Below are positions 42,426-53,400 of a DNA stretch of 64,000 nt, one piece after another. This stretch comes from Thioclava pacifica DSM 10166 (GTDB taxonomy: Bacteria > Pseudomonadota > Alphaproteobacteria > Rhodobacterales > Rhodobacteraceae): positions 1 to 64,000 of the forward strand of contig NZ_AUND01000023.1 in the NCBI RefSeq assembly GCF_000714535.1, read 5' to 3'. Below the pieces are notes generated by a model, which worked only from the letters and a program-made list of their open reading frames with translations, ran no database searches and was not told the DNA's origin. The position numbers and the translations under genes were made by a program. How positions within the stretch are numbered: position 1 is the first letter of the stretch; each line of letters starts with the position of its first letter.

Positions 42426-43646
42426 ATGACCGACCGCCCGACCATCAAAGCCAAGGACGCCCCCGATCTGGGCAAGTTCACCTGGGATGACGCGCTGCGC
42501 CTTGAAACCCAGCTGAGCGAAGACGAGCGGATGCTGCGCGATGCGGCCCGTGCCTATGCGCAGGACAAGCTCCAGCCGCGCGTGATCGACGCCTATGCCG
42601 AGGAAAGCACCGACCCCGCGATCTTCCGCGAGATGGGCGAGATGGGCCTTCTGGGTGCAACGATCCCCGAGGAATATGGTGGGCTCGGCGCGGGCTACGT
42701 GTCCTACGGTCTGATCGCGCGCGAGATCGAGCGCGTCGATAGCGGCTATCGCTCGATGATGTCGGTGCAATCGAGCCTCGTGATGTATCCGATCTACGCG
42801 TATGGCTCGGAAGAGCAGCGCCGGAAATACCTGCCCAAGCTGTCGACCGGCGAGTGGATCGGCTGTTTCGGCCTGACCGAACCCGATGCGGGCTCGGACC
42901 CGGCGGGCATGAAAACCCGCGCCGAGAAGACCGCAACCGGCTATCGCCTCATCGGCTCGAAGATGTGGATCACCAACTCGCCGATCGCGGATGTCTTCGT
43001 GGTCTGGGCGAAATCCGAAGCCCATGGCGGCAAGATCCGCGGCTTCGTGCTGGAGAAGGGCATGAAGGGGCTGAGCGCGCCGAAGATCGGCAACAAGCTC
43101 TCCCTGCGTGCTTCGATCACCGGCGAGATCGTGATGGAGGGCGTCGAGGTTGGCGAAGAGGCGCTGCTGCCGCATGTCGAAGGCCTCAAAGGTCCGTTCG
43201 GCTGCCTCAACCGCGCCCGCTACGGCATCGCCTGGGGCGTGCTGGGCTCTGCCGAGTTCTGCTGGCATGCCGCGCGGCAATACGGGCTCGACCGCAAGCA
43301 GTTCGACAAGCCTCTCGCGCAGACCCAGCTGTTCCAGAAAAAGCTCGCCGATATGCAGACCGAGATCACGCTGGGCCTGCAAGCGGCGCTGCAAGTCGGC
43401 CGTCTGATGGACGAGGCCGATGCGGCCCCCGAGATGATCTCGCTCATCAAGCGCAACAATTGCGGCAAGGCGCTGGATATCGCGCGTCTGGCCCGTGACA
43501 TGCATGGCGGCAACGGCATCTCGGGCGAGTTCCAGGTGATCCGCCACATGGTCAACCTCGAGACGGTGAACACCTACGAAGGCACCCATGACGTCCACGC
43601 GCTGATCCTCGGCCGCGCGCAAACGGGCCTGCAGGCCTTCTTCTGA
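42426..43646 (+). CDS. gcdH: Glutaryl-CoA dehydrogenase
   Basis: A 406-residue FAD enzyme that oxidises and decarboxylates glutaryl-CoA to crotonyl-CoA, in lysine, tryptophan and glutarate breakdown. [39 protein letters not shown] and the C-terminal catalytic-base block [21 protein letters not shown] (shown here in part as [15 protein letters not shown]) are characteristic. Length is as for human and bacterial GcdH minus transit peptide. It is coupled to the CoA-transferase gene by TGATG. Confidence 0.94.
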   Translation: MTDRPTIKAKDAPDLGKFTWDDALRLETQLSEDERMLRDAARAYAQDKLQPRVIDAYAEESTDPAIFREMGEMGLLGATIPEEYGGLGAGYVSYGLIAREIERVDSGYRSMMSVQSSLVMYPIYAYGSEEQRRKYLPKLSTGEWIGCFGLTEPDAGSDPAGMKTRAEKTATGYRLIGSKMWITNSPIADVFVVWAKSEAHGGKIRGFVLEKGMKGLSAPKIGNKLSLRASITGEIVMEGVEVGEEALLPHVEGLKGPFGCLNRARYGIAWGVLGSAEFCWHAARQYGLDRKQFDKPLAQTQLFQKKLADMQTEITLGLQAALQVGRLMDEADAAPEMISLIKRNNCGKALDIARLARDMHGGNGISGEFQVIRHMVNLETVNTYEGTHDVHALILGRAQTGLQAFF

Positions 43647-44764
43647 TGGCCCCGCTGGAAGGTGTGAAAGTCGTCGAGCTGGCGCGGATTCTGGCCGGCC
43701 CCTGGGCCGGTCAGGTGCTCGCGGATCTCGGCGCCGAGGTGATCAAGGTCGAGGCCCCCGAAGGCGATGATACCCGCCGCTGGGGCCCGCCCTTCATCGC
43801 CCGCGAGGGCGACGGGCCCGAGGGCCGCTCGGCCGCCTATTTCCACGCCACCAATCGCGGCAAGCGCTCGGTCATTGCCGACTTCCGCACCGAGGAAGGC
43901 CAGCAGATCGTGCGCGATCTGGTCAAGAACGCCGATGTGGTGATCGAGAATTTCAAGCTCGGCGGCCTCAAGAAATACGGCCTCGATTACGAGAGCCTGT
44001 CGGCCCTCAATCCCCGCCTCGTCTATTGCTCGATCACCGGCTTCGGGCAGGACGGGCCTTACGCGCCGCGCGCGGGCTATGACTTTCTTATTCAGGGGAT
44101 GGCGGGCTGGATGGACCTGACCGGCGACCCGCAAGGTCAGCCGCAAAAGGTGGGCGTGGCCTTTGCCGATCTCTTCACCGGCCTCTATGCGGTGATCGGG
44201 ATTCAGGCGGCGCTGGCGGCGCGGGCGCGCACCGGGCGGGGACAACTCGTCGATATGGCGCTGCTTGACTGCGCCGTGGGCGTGCTCGCCAATCAGGGGA
44301 TGAACTATCTCGCGACCGGCAACGCCCCGCGCCGCCTCGGCAATGCGCACCCGAATATCGCGCCCTACGAGGTGGTCAGCGCCAAGGATGGCGATCTGAT
44401 CCTCGCGGTCGGCAATGACGGTCAGTTCCAGCGGCTCTGCGCGGTGCTGGGCCTCGATCTCGCCGCTAATCCCGATTTCGCCACCAACGAGGCCCGCGTC
44501 GCCCATCGCGAGGCTCTGCGCGCCGATCTGTTGCCCGCGCTCGCCCAATGGCCCCGCGCCGATCTGCTCGCCGCGCTGGAGAAAGCGACCGTTCCCGCAG
44601 GCCCCATCAACTCCGTCGATCAGGTCTTCGCCGATCCGCAGGTCCAGGCCCGCGGCATGCGGATCGAGGCCGAGGGCATCCCCGGCATCCGCACCCCGAT
44701 CCGCTTCTCGGATACGCCGCTGGCCGACCCCAAGCCTGCGCCGAAATTGGGAGGGGCGGGCTAG
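43646..44764 (+). CDS. CaiB/BaiF CoA-transferase, probably glutarate-specific
   Basis: A 372-residue class III CoA-transferase with GVKVVELARILAGPWAGQVL at the N-terminus, LGAEVIKVEAPEGDDTR, and the nucleophile aspartate in RAGYDFLIQGMAGWM. Its pairing with gcdH implies succinyl-CoA:glutarate CoA transfer, as for SUGCT. Together the two genes take free glutarate to crotonyl-CoA. It stops one base before the convergent lytic transglycosylase stop codon. Confidence 0.9.
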   Translation: MAPLEGVKVVELARILAGPWAGQVLADLGAEVIKVEAPEGDDTRRWGPPFIAREGDGPEGRSAAYFHATNRGKRSVIADFRTEEGQQIVRDLVKNADVVIENFKLGGLKKYGLDYESLSALNPRLVYCSITGFGQDGPYAPRAGYDFLIQGMAGWMDLTGDPQGQPQKVGVAFADLFTGLYAVIGIQAALAARARTGRGQLVDMALLDCAVGVLANQGMNYLATGNAPRRLGNAHPNIAPYEVVSAKDGDLILAVGNDGQFQRLCAVLGLDLAANPDFATNEARVAHREALRADLLPALAQWPRADLLAALEKATVPAGPINSVDQVFADPQVQARGMRIEAEGIPGIRTPIRFSDTPLADPKPAPKLGGAG

Positions 44765-44765
44765 C

Positions 44766-46709
44766 TCAGCCCGCCAACCCGCGCAGGAGATCGGTGAATT
44801 TCACCTCCGGCTTGCCCAGCCGCGCGCGATAGGGCGGGATCGCTTCGGCCACCCGCATCGCGTAGTTGCGGGTCTCGGTGAAGGGGATCATCTCGACCCA
44901 GTCGACCACGTCCACCGTGCCGATGCGTGGATCGCCCAGGTCGTCGATCCAGCGGCGCGGACGGCCCGGCCCGGCATTGTAGCCCGTCGCGACCAGCACC
45001 ACCGAGGGCCCGAACTCCTCGCGCAGTTCTGCCAGATAGGCCCCGCCGAGTTTGAGGTTATAGGTCGCATCCGTTGTCAGTCGGTCATAGTCGTAGGGCA
45101 GGCCGGTTTTCGTCGCCATCATCTTGGCCGTGCCGGGCATCAGCTGCATCAGACCTTGCGCGCCGACATGGCTGCCGACGCCGATCGCGAACTGGCTTTC
45201 GCGCCGCGCGACGGCCAGAACCAGCTCCTCGGGAACGCCAAGCTCATGGCTCGTCAGCCCCGGAATCGGCCAGAGCGCCTGCGCGATGATCTCGCCCTTG
45301 AGCGCCGCGCGCTTGCCGATGATCAGGGCAAGATAGTCGTCATTCTGTTCCAGCGCATATTTCGCGAGCGCCCCGAAATTGCCCGGCCCTAGGCTTTCCT
45401 CGAGATGCAGCACGAAACGGGCGGCGAGATCTTTCTCGTCCGCTTCATAAAGCAGTTGGGCGGCCTGAAAGACCGAAGAATGCCGGAACTTGTATTCGTT
45501 CCAGTTTGGCAACTCCGGCCCTTTCGCGAAGTCGGGCGGCAGCGGTTTGCCGAGGCGCTCTGCCGACAAGAGGCCGTAATAGGCGTCTTGCAGGATCGCC
45601 CCGTTTGCCCAGGCGGCCTTGGCCTCATCGGTCTTGCCCATAAGCTCCAGGGCACGACCCTGCCAGTAGAAGGCGCGGGCCGAGGAGATCGGGCCATCCA
45701 CCGCCCTTTCGAGATTGTGGAAATGGGTTTGCGCTGTGGCCGCGTCGCCGAGTTTGAGGGCTGCGAACCCCGCGACCCATTCCAGATCGGCGTAATCCGC
45801 ACCGCCGGGTTCGAGATGGTGCGAGACCGCGAGTTTATAGGCGCGTTCTACATTGCCGTTGCGCAGATCCCAGCGTGCCTGAGCAGCGCGTAGATCGGCC
45901 CAGAGCGCCGGATCTTCGAGATCGGCGGCACTTCCCGAACGCTCGAGGATCAGTTCGGCCGCGCCATCCTCCAGCCCCTCGCGCCAACGCCACCACGCGC
46001 GGTCACGGGCGAGTCCCGCCGAGCGCGTGACCATGTACTCGGGCACTTTCGCGATCAGGTCGTCGACCCCGCCCTGCCGCGCCTGCAAGGCGATCCGGGC
46101 GCGCGCAACGGCCTCGGTGCCCGGAGTGACAAGTGACAGCATCCGCCGCGCGTCGTCGAGGCGACCGCGATCGAGCATCGCCTGCATCCGCCCGCCGTGA
46201 TGGGGGGTGACCAACGCTGGATAGTCGACGAGAAACTGCGTTTGTTCGGTATCGCTCAGTGGCAGCTCGCGCCAGGCCGTCTCGGCCACCTGCGCGGCCT
46301 CGGCTTTCTGCCCGAGCGCCAGATGCGCTGCGATCAGGGCAAGCGCGCCGGTACCGGTTTGCGGTGGCCCGAGCTTGAAGTAGGCGATCACCTGCTGCGG
46401 CGGGATGCCGTCGAGCACCGCCTCACCCTTCTCGCGCAGATAGGCCATGCCGGGCCAATTGCTGCGCCGGGTGGCAAAATCGCGGTAATCGGCAAAGTCG
46501 CCCTCACCCGCGCGCAGCCGCTGCCATTCGAGAATATCGAAACCCAACGGGCCTGCGCGGCGCGCGAGATTTTCCGCCTCGTCCCAGTTGCCGGATTTCG
46601 CCGCTGCGAGCGCCTCGGCCAGCGCACCGGTTGCTGCGCGCAAGGCAGCAGGGGAAAGGGCAAACCCTGTGGCGGCGAGCGCCGCGAGGAACTGGCGTCG
46701 TATCATCAT
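44766..46709 (-). CDS. slt: Soluble lytic murein transglycosylase
   Basis: A 647-residue periplasmic enzyme cleaving peptidoglycan to 1,6-anhydro products. The signal region [16 protein letters not shown] has a twin-arginine-like RRQFL. Residues about 30-450 are alpha-helical superhelix repeats. The SLT domain follows with the catalytic Glu in [12 protein letters not shown], then [13 protein letters not shown] and [14 protein letters not shown]. It is the usual Slt70 architecture. It is divergent from dapA. Confidence 0.92.
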   Translation of the reverse strand: MMIRRQFLAALAATGFALSPAALRAATGALAEALAAAKSGNWDEAENLARRAGPLGFDILEWQRLRAGEGDFADYRDFATRRSNWPGMAYLREKGEAVLDGIPPQQVIAYFKLGPPQTGTGALALIAAHLALGQKAEAAQVAETAWRELPLSDTEQTQFLVDYPALVTPHHGGRMQAMLDRGRLDDARRMLSLVTPGTEAVARARIALQARQGGVDDLIAKVPEYMVTRSAGLARDRAWWRWREGLEDGAAELILERSGSAADLEDPALWADLRAAQARWDLRNGNVERAYKLAVSHHLEPGGADYADLEWVAGFAALKLGDAATAQTHFHNLERAVDGPISSARAFYWQGRALELMGKTDEAKAAWANGAILQDAYYGLLSAERLGKPLPPDFAKGPELPNWNEYKFRHSSVFQAAQLLYEADEKDLAARFVLHLEESLGPGNFGALAKYALEQNDDYLALIIGKRAALKGEIIAQALWPIPGLTSHELGVPEELVLAVARRESQFAIGVGSHVGAQGLMQLMPGTAKMMATKTGLPYDYDRLTTDATYNLKLGGAYLAELREEFGPSVVLVATGYNAGPGRPRRWIDDLGDPRIGTVDVVDWVEMIPFTETRNYAMRVAEAIPPYRARLGKPEVKFTDLLRGLAG

Positions 46710-46865
46710 CTCTGCTCGTCCTTGCGGGGTTTTCCCCTTTGTTACGGGCCTCTCACAGATGGGGATGATTCACAAGTTGGCAAGCGTCGCGGTTCCGCCT
46801 ATAACCCGGCCGATTTCCGCCGGGACGACTCAACGTCCCGACCTCAACAAACCAAGGAGCGTGTC

Positions 46866-47738
46866 ATGTTCAAAGGGTCTCTTCCCGCACTCATCACGCC
46901 GTTCAAGGACGGCGCGCTGGATCTGGACACGCTCAAGAAACTCGTCGAGTGGCATATCGAGCAAGGCAGCCACGGCCTCGTGCCGGTCGGCACCACCGGC
47001 GAGAGCCCGACCGTCAGCCATGACGAGCACATGACCGTGATCACCGAGGTCGTGAAGGCCGCGAAGGGCCGTATCCCGATCATCGCGGGCGCGGGCTCGA
47101 ACTCGACCGCCGAGGGCGTCGAGCTGATCCAGCATGCCGCGAAGACCGGCGCCGATGCAGCACTCGTGGTTACGCCTTACTACAACAAGCCGACCCAGCG
47201 CGGCATGATCGCGCATTACCGCGCGCTGCATGATGCCTGCGAACTGCCGATCGTGATCTACAACATCCCCGGCCGCTCGGTGATCGACATGGTCCCCGAG
47301 ACGATGGGCGAGTTGGCGAAGCTGCCGCGCATCATCGGCGTGAAGGACGCGACCGGCAAGCTCGAGCGCGTCTCGATGCAGCGCATGACCTGCGGTGCCG
47401 ATTTCATCCAGCTCTCGGGCGAGGATGCGACCGCGCTCGGCTTCAACGCGCATGGCGGCGTCGGCTGCATCTCGGTCACCGCGAACGTGGCGCCGAAGCT
47501 TTGTGCCGAGTTCCAGGAGGCGACGCTGGCGGGCGATTACGCCAAGGCGCTGAGCTATCAGGACAAGCTGATGCCGCTGCACATGGCGATCTTCCTAGAG
47601 CCGGGCGTGGCCGGGGCGAAATACGCGATGTCGAAGCTGGGCCTGTGCTCGGCCGAGGTGCGCCTGCCGCTGACCGAGCTGCTGCCGGAGACCAAGGCCG
47701 CGATCGACGCCGCGATGGCGCATGCCGGCCTGATCTGA
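46866..47738 (+). CDS. dapA: 4-hydroxy-tetrahydrodipicolinate synthase
   Basis: A 290-residue TIM-barrel aldolase condensing pyruvate and aspartate semialdehyde in lysine/diaminopimelate synthesis. [28 protein letters not shown], the tyrosine-bearing YYNKPTQRG and IYNIPGRSV blocks, and the Schiff-base lysine in [14 protein letters not shown] are intact. CCAAGGAGCG precedes the ATG. It stands alone with its own terminator. lysC, the first enzyme of the pathway, is 11 kb downstream. Confidence 0.96.
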   Translation: MFKGSLPALITPFKDGALDLDTLKKLVEWHIEQGSHGLVPVGTTGESPTVSHDEHMTVITEVVKAAKGRIPIIAGAGSNSTAEGVELIQHAAKTGADAALVVTPYYNKPTQRGMIAHYRALHDACELPIVIYNIPGRSVIDMVPETMGELAKLPRIIGVKDATGKLERVSMQRMTCGADFIQLSGEDATALGFNAHGGVGCISVTANVAPKLCAEFQEATLAGDYAKALSYQDKLMPLHMAIFLEPGVAGAKYAMSKLGLCSAEVRLPLTELLPETKAAIDAAMAHAGLI

Positions 47739-47758
47739 GATCGGTTGGAAAGTTCTGG

Positions 47759-47790
47759 AAGGCGCGGGCTGCGAGAGCGGTCCGCGCCTT
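47759..47790 (+). terminator. Terminator of dapA
   Basis: AAGGCGCGG and CCGCGCCTT form a 9-bp stem with a 14-base loop, followed by TTGCG. The T-run is TTTT when the end of the stem is included. It sits between dapA and a convergent membrane-protein gene. Confidence 0.7.
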
Positions 47791-47795
47791 TTGCG

Positions 47796-48269
47796 TCAGA
47801 AGCTGAAGATCTCGCCAATATTCGCGATGATCGTGACGAGCAGCACGACGCCCGCGATCAGCAGCGCGACCCACCAGAAAAACTGGAAGAACACGGCGAT
47901 GAAGCCGAGGCTCGCCGCATAGGCCGGCAGGCGCCAGTTCTCGCGCAGCGCGCCCGCGATCACCGACAGCACGATCGCGATGATCCCGAGGACGGGCCCG
48001 ACGAAGCCGAGGTAGCGCGAGATCGGCACGGGCTGCGGTTCCGCCGGTTTCGGGGCGAGACCGAAGAAAGAGCGCCAGGCGGAGCGTTTGATCTCTCCGG
48101 CGATCTCGCCGACCTGGCTGGCGGCCGATGGCTGCGGCCCGTTCAGGACGCCGGAGATTTGCAGAAAGACCAGAACCAGCGCCACGGCCCCGGTCAGGAG
48201 TGCCCAGAACCCCCAGGTGCGAACGAGGGGGCCGATGGCGGGTGTGGAGAAATCGTTACTCTGTGTCAT
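47796..48269 (-). CDS. Hypothetical membrane protein
   Basis: A 157-residue protein I do not recognise. It has a hydrophobic segment at about 18-38, a linker with a Pro-rich patch (KPAEPQPVP), and further segments at about 86-107 and 115-150. Three to four membrane helices are likely. It stands alone, convergent with dapA; no operon partner suggests a role. Confidence 0.7.
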   Translation of the reverse strand: MTQSNDFSTPAIGPLVRTWGFWALLTGAVALVLVFLQISGVLNGPQPSAASQVGEIAGEIKRSAWRSFFGLAPKPAEPQPVPISRYLGFVGPVLGIIAIVLSVIAGALRENWRLPAYAASLGFIAVFFQFFWWVALLIAGVVLLVTIIANIGEIFSF

Positions 48270-48415
48270 GGAGATAAAATGACCTCGAAAACTGGCACAA
48301 ATAAGATGCGATCGCGGCTGAGGATCGCGCGGTTTTCTTGAAGAAAGGATAAGGGCGGGTATCCGATCCGGTCAATCTTCGATTGGCGATCCCCGAACCG
48401 GACCCCGAAATGGAA

Positions 48416-48439
48416 AAGGGCGCCCTTTCGGACGCCCTT
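48416..48439 (-). terminator. Terminator of ileS
   Basis: AAGGGCGCCC and GGACGCCCTT form a 10-bp stem with one wobble around TTTC. On the minus strand TTTTCC follows the stem, giving a short U-tract 20 bases after the ileS stop. Confidence 0.75.
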
Positions 48440-48460
48440 CCCAATCTCATCTGGTGCGGC

Positions 48461-51373
48461 TCAGTCGAGTGCCGCGTCGCAGCGCTTGCAGGTACCCGGA
48501 TGGGCGTGGCTGCCGACATCGGGCAGGATCTTCCAGCAGCGCTCGCATTTCTCGCCCTCGGCCTTCTCGAAGACGACCGCGATGCCCGCAACCTCCGGCA
48601 GGCGGAAGGCTTCCTGCGGGGCCGGATCGGCGGTCAGCGCGATATCCGAGGTGATGCAGAGATCCTCGAAGGGTACCGATTTCAGCGCGCCCAGCACATC
48701 TGCATCCTCGACATGCACCACCGGGGCGGCCTCGAGCGAAGCCCCGATCACCTTGGCCGTGCGCTGCACTTCCAGCGCCGCCGTCACAACGCGGCGGGCG
48801 CGGCGGATGCCGTCCCATTTCGCGGCGAGGGCGTCATCGGCCCAGGAGGCGGGCGTCTCGGGGATGTCCTGCAGATGGACCGAGGCGTCATCGCCCGGGA
48901 AGCGCGACAGCCACACATCCTCCATCGTGAAGACGAGGATCGGTGCGAGCCAGGTCGTCAGGCGGTGGAACAGCAGGTCCAGCACCGTGCGCGCGGCGCG
49001 GCGGCGGTCGCTATCCTCGGCATCGCAATAGAGCGCGTCCTTGCGGATGTCGAAATAGAAGGCCGACAGGTCCACCGTGCAGAAGTTGAAGAGCTGCTGG
49101 AACACGCCCTGGAAGTCGAACGCGTCATAGCCCTTGCGGACCTCCACATCGAGCTGCGCCAGACGATGCAGCACCCAGCGCTCCAGCTCGGGCATCTCGG
49201 TGGGATCGACCCGCTCGGCCTCGGTGAAGCCGTCGAGATTGCCCAGCATGAAGCGCAGCGTGTTGCGCAGACGGCGATAGCTGTCCGCGACCCCTTTCAG
49301 GATCTCGGGGCCGATGCGCTGATCTTCGGTGAAGTCGGTCTGCGCGACCCAGAGGCGCAGGATATCCGCGCCATACTGCTTGATGACCTCTTCGGGCACG
49401 ATCGTGTTGCCGAGCGATTTGGACATCTTCATGCCCTTCTCGTCGAGCGTGAACCCGTGCGTCACCACGTTGCGATAGGGCGCGCGGCCCTTCGTGGTGC
49501 AGGCCTGCAGCAGCGAGGAATGGAACCAGCCGCGGTGCTGGTCGGTGCCCTCAAGGTAGACATCGGCGATGCCGTCCTCGGTCCCGTCGGCGCGGTCGCG
49601 CAGCACGAAAGCGTGGGTGGACCCGGAATCGAACCACACGTCGAGCACGTCGAAGACCTGCTCGTAATCGTCGGGATTCACGAGCCCGTCCAGAACCTTC
49701 GCCTTGAACCCGTCCTGATACCAGACATCCGCGCCTTCGGTCTCGAAAGCGGCCTTGATGCGGGCATTGGCCTCGGCATTGCGCAGCAGGAAGCCCTCGT
49801 CGGTGGGCTTCGCGCCTTTCTTGACGAAGCAGGTCAGCGGCACGCCCCAGGCGCGCTGGCGCGACAGCACCCAGTCCGGGCGGTTCTCGATCATCGAGTG
49901 CAGGCGGTTCTTGCCCTTTTCGGGGGTGAACGTCACCAGCTCCTCGATCGAGGTCAGCGCGCGCTTGCGGATCGTGTCGCCATACTCGCCCATGCCGTCG
50001 TTCAGCGTGTGGTCGATCGCGGCAAACCATTGCGGCGTGTTGCGATAGATCAGCGGCGCTTTCGAGCGCCAGCTATGCGGGTAGGAGTGCTTGATCTTGC
50101 CCTTGGCCAGCAGCGCCCCGGCCCAGGCCAGTTGCTTGATGTTGGAGACACTGGCCGGGCCGTCCTTGCCGTCGGCCTCGATGATCGCCTCGCCACCAAA
50201 GAGCGGCAGATCCTTGCGGTAGCTGCCATCGGGCTCGACATTATAGGTCATCGGCAAGCCGAATTTCAGACCCATCTGGTAGTCGTCGTCACCATGCGAG
50301 GGCGCGGTATGCACGAAGCCCGTCCCCGCCTCGTCGGTGACGTGATCGCCCGGCAGGAGCGGCACGTCGTAATCCCACTCGCCCTGCGCGCCCTCGACCC
50401 CGGCATAAGGGTGCGACAGGATCACGCCCTCGAATTCGGTGGACTCTACATCGCGAACGCGGGAGAAGCTCTCGACCTTCGCCTGATCCATCACAGATTG
50501 CGCCAGCGCATCGGCCAGCAGGAGCATCTCACCCTCGGTGGCGGTCGATTTCTCGCCCAGCGTATCGACGCGATAGAGCCCGTAGGCGATGCCCGGATTG
50601 AACGCGACCGCGCGGTTCTGCGGGATCGTCCAGGGGGTCGTGGTCCAGATCACGACCGAGGCACCCTCAAGGCCCACTTTCGGTTTGAACCGCACCCAGA
50701 TCGTGTGGCTGGTGTGGTCGTGATACTCGACCTCGGCCTCGGCCAGCGCGGTCTTCTCGACCGGCGACCACATCACGGGCTTCGAGCCCTGATAGAGCGT
50801 GCCGTTCATCAGGAACTTCATGAACTCGTCGGCGATCACCGCCTCGGCATGGTAGTTCATCGTGAGGTAAGGATCGGCCCAGTTGCCATAGACGCCCAGG
50901 CGCTTGAACTCCTCGCGCTGGATGTCGACCCAGCTTTCGGCAAAGGCGCGGCATTCGCGGCGGAAGGCCACCACGTCGACCTCGTCCTTGTCGAGACCCT
51001 TGGCGCGATACTGTTCCTCGATCTTCCACTCGATCGGCAGCCCGTGGCAGTCCCAGCCCGGCACGTAGCGCGCATCGCGGCCCATCATCTGCTGCGAGCG
51101 GGTGATGAAATCCTTCAGGATCTTGTTGAGCGCGTGGCCGATATGCAGGTGGCCGTTCGCGTAGGGAGGGCCGTCATGCAGCACGAAGCTCGGGCGCGTT
51201 TCCTTCGCGGCCTTCTCGCGCAGGCGATCATAGACGCCGATCTTTTCCCAGCGCGCCAGCCAGTCGGGCTCGCGCATCGGCAGGCCCGCGCGCATCGGGA
51301 AATCGGTTTTCGGCAGGAAGACGGTGCCGCGATAATCGGGGGCGGTCGTCTCGTTGGTCTGGTCGGAACTCAT
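48461..51373 (-). CDS. ileS: Isoleucyl-tRNA synthetase
   Basis: A 970-residue class Ia synthetase. PPYANGHLHIGHAL contains HIGH at 77-80, and KMSKSLGNTIVPEE is the second ATP motif. The editing domain lies between, with WTTTPWTIPQNRAVAFNP at its start. The C-terminal zinc finger CERCWKILPDVG...CKRC is of the eubacterial type 1 enzyme. Start 51373 has AAGGACG upstream; an in-frame extension of 33 residues is not supported by family length. Confidence 0.96.
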   Translation of the reverse strand: MSSDQTNETTAPDYRGTVFLPKTDFPMRAGLPMREPDWLARWEKIGVYDRLREKAAKETRPSFVLHDGPPYANGHLHIGHALNKILKDFITRSQQMMGRDARYVPGWDCHGLPIEWKIEEQYRAKGLDKDEVDVVAFRRECRAFAESWVDIQREEFKRLGVYGNWADPYLTMNYHAEAVIADEFMKFLMNGTLYQGSKPVMWSPVEKTALAEAEVEYHDHTSHTIWVRFKPKVGLEGASVVIWTTTPWTIPQNRAVAFNPGIAYGLYRVDTLGEKSTATEGEMLLLADALAQSVMDQAKVESFSRVRDVESTEFEGVILSHPYAGVEGAQGEWDYDVPLLPGDHVTDEAGTGFVHTAPSHGDDDYQMGLKFGLPMTYNVEPDGSYRKDLPLFGGEAIIEADGKDGPASVSNIKQLAWAGALLAKGKIKHSYPHSWRSKAPLIYRNTPQWFAAIDHTLNDGMGEYGDTIRKRALTSIEELVTFTPEKGKNRLHSMIENRPDWVLSRQRAWGVPLTCFVKKGAKPTDEGFLLRNAEANARIKAAFETEGADVWYQDGFKAKVLDGLVNPDDYEQVFDVLDVWFDSGSTHAFVLRDRADGTEDGIADVYLEGTDQHRGWFHSSLLQACTTKGRAPYRNVVTHGFTLDEKGMKMSKSLGNTIVPEEVIKQYGADILRLWVAQTDFTEDQRIGPEILKGVADSYRRLRNTLRFMLGNLDGFTEAERVDPTEMPELERWVLHRLAQLDVEVRKGYDAFDFQGVFQQLFNFCTVDLSAFYFDIRKDALYCDAEDSDRRRAARTVLDLLFHRLTTWLAPILVFTMEDVWLSRFPGDDASVHLQDIPETPASWADDALAAKWDGIRRARRVVTAALEVQRTAKVIGASLEAAPVVHVEDADVLGALKSVPFEDLCITSDIALTADPAPQEAFRLPEVAGIAVVFEKAEGEKCERCWKILPDVGSHAHPGTCKRCDAALD

Positions 51374-51549
51374 GGATGTGTCGTCCTTGGGGAAGGGGTG
51401 GCGCGCGGTCGGGCGCGCCGAAGGCTTGGGCTCACTATCCCGGCTACCCTGACGCGTCAGAGCGCCGGGCAAGTAATTCGGGAATATTTGGCCAGCCAGA
51501 ACATGCCGCCCTTATAGGCGTGAGGTGCAAGCGCGGCAAGCGCAGATCA

Positions 51550-51608
51550 GGGGGCGCTGCCCCCTCGCCCTGACGGGCTCACCCCCGGGATATTTGGCGC
51601 AGTTGGAG
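51550..51608 (+). repeat. Intergenic GC-rich repeat, copy B
   Basis: GGGGGCGCTGCCCCC, then CTCACCCCCGGGATATTTGG, ending near CAGTTGGAG. It is the most diverged of the three copies in its tail. It lies in the 273-base gap between ileS and the GMC oxidoreductase gene, between the ileS promoter side and the end of the next minus-strand gene. Confidence 0.72.
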
Positions 51609-51646
51609 TGGGGAAGGCCGGTTTCTTCGGATTGACCGGAGTCCCC

Positions 51647-53242
51647 TCAGCCCCTGGCGTCCTCGAGGATCATCTGCGCGGCCTTTTCGGCGATCATCAT
51701 CGTCGGCGCGTTGGTGTTGCCCGAGGTGATCGTCGGCATGATCGAGGCATCCGCAATGCGCAGCCCTTTCAGCGCCCTGAGGCGCAGGCGCGGATCGACC
51801 ACGGCCGCGTCGTCCGCACCCATCCGGCAGGTGCCGACGGGGTGGAAGATCGTGGTGCCGATATCGCCCGCCGCCTTCACAAGATCCTCTTCGGACTGGT
51901 AGTCCGGGCCGGGCTTGTACTCCTCGGGATGGTATTTCGCGAAAGCGGGCTGTTGCGCCACGCGGCGGACCTGACGGATCGCCTCGGCCGCGACGCGCTT
52001 GTCGCCCTCGGTCGAGAGGTAGTTCGGCGAAATCTCGGGGTGGGCGCGGAAATCGGGCGAGGTGATATGCACATGGCCGCGGCTTTCGGGGCGCAGGTTG
52101 CACACGGAGGCCGTCATGCCCGGGAACGGGTGGACCGGGTCGCCGAACTTGTCGAGGCTCACGGGCTGGACGTGATATTCCAGATCGGGCGTTTCCTTTT
52201 CGGGGAAGCTCCGGGTGAAGACCCCGGCCTGAGAGGGCGACATCGACATCGGGCCGGAGCGGAACAGCGCATATTCCATCCCGATCTTCGCCTTGCCCCA
52301 GAGCGTCGACGACATGGTGTTGAGGCTTTTCACGCCCTGCACCTTGTAGATGAGGCGCAATTGCAGGTGGTCTTGCAGGTTTTCGCCCACGCCATTCACC
52401 TCGGCGACCGGGGTGATGCCATGTTGCGAGAGCACATCGCCGCGTCCGATCCCCGACAGTTCGAGGATCTGGACCGAGCCGATCGCGCCCGCCGACAGAA
52501 CCGTCTCGCCTGCCTTCACGTCATGGCTCTGACCGTTGCGGTTATAGCGGATGCCGGTGACGCGGCCTTCTTCGATCAGCAGCTTCTCGACCTGGGCATG
52601 GGTCTCGATGCGCAGATTGGGGCGGTTCATCGCGGGTTTCAGGAAGGCTTTCACCGCGTTCCAGCGCCAGCCCGCCTTCTGGGTGACGTGGAAATAACCG
52701 CCGCCCTCGTTCGTGCCGGTGTTGAAATCGTCGGTGCGCGGGAAGCCCGCCTGCTCGGCGGCCTCCAGAAAGGAATCGAGCAGCTCCCAACGCACCCGCG
52801 CCTCTTCCACGCGCAGCTCGCCGCCCGCGCCATGCAGATCGCTTTCGCCGCGATAGAAATCTTCCTGCTTCTTGAACAGCGGCAGCACGTCGTCCCAGCC
52901 CCAGCCCGGATTGCCAGCCTGCGCCCACATATCGTAATCGCGCGCCTGACCGCGCATGTAGATCATGCCGTTGATCGAGGAGCAGCCGCCGAGGATACGC
53001 CCGCGCGGATAGAGCAGCTGGCGCCCGTTCAACCCCTTGTCGGCGGCGGTCTTGTAGCCCCAGTCGGTGCGCGGATTGCCGATGCAGTAGAGATACCCCA
53101 CCGGGATATGCACCCAGTGATAATTGTCGCGCCCGCCGGCCTCGAGCAGCAGCACCTTGTTCTTAGGGTCCTCCGAGAGCCGGTTGGCGAGCACGCAGCC
53201 CGCGCTGCCAGCGCCCACGACGATATAATCGTATTGGTCCAT
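51647..53242 (-). CDS. GMC oxidoreductase, choline dehydrogenase-like
   Basis: A 531-residue FAD enzyme. The N-terminal [20 protein letters not shown] binds [23 protein letters not shown] is the GMC signature, and [11 protein letters not shown] plus [17 protein letters not shown] carry the C-terminal active-site His/Asn. It is close to BetA and AlkJ groups, but no betB, betI or transporter is adjacent, so choline is only one possibility beside other primary alcohols. It is a single-gene unit. Confidence 0.87.
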   Translation of the reverse strand: MDQYDYIVVGAGSAGCVLANRLSEDPKNKVLLLEAGGRDNYHWVHIPVGYLYCIGNPRTDWGYKTAADKGLNGRQLLYPRGRILGGCSSINGMIYMRGQARDYDMWAQAGNPGWGWDDVLPLFKKQEDFYRGESDLHGAGGELRVEEARVRWELLDSFLEAAEQAGFPRTDDFNTGTNEGGGYFHVTQKAGWRWNAVKAFLKPAMNRPNLRIETHAQVEKLLIEEGRVTGIRYNRNGQSHDVKAGETVLSAGAIGSVQILELSGIGRGDVLSQHGITPVAEVNGVGENLQDHLQLRLIYKVQGVKSLNTMSSTLWGKAKIGMEYALFRSGPMSMSPSQAGVFTRSFPEKETPDLEYHVQPVSLDKFGDPVHPFPGMTASVCNLRPESRGHVHITSPDFRAHPEISPNYLSTEGDKRVAAEAIRQVRRVAQQPAFAKYHPEEYKPGPDYQSEEDLVKAAGDIGTTIFHPVGTCRMGADDAAVVDPRLRLRALKGLRIADASIMPTITSGNTNAPTMMIAEKAAQMILEDARG

Positions 53243-53400
53243 AATCCCCTCCCGCGATGCGCCTCCATCCTCGTTGTCGCAAGCCAGCGACGCTGCGGCA
53301 AGGCCTGTGCGCGCAAAATCGCTTTGCGAAAACGCAAGGAAGGGCTTGCCTGTCAGGGGGGTGATCCGTTCTATGGCGCAAACCTCTCGGAGCCGCGCCC

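Noticed and set aside
49618-49645. Sequence resembling a tRNA T-arm (GGAATCGAACCACA)
   Set aside because: It lies in the ileS frame, encoding the conserved VWFDSGSTH region, and no cloverleaf can be built around it.
48383-51517. Open frame of over 1000 codons on the plus strand opposite ileS
   Set aside because: Antisense shadow of ileS; ileS has HIGH, KMSKS and zinc motifs in the correct order.
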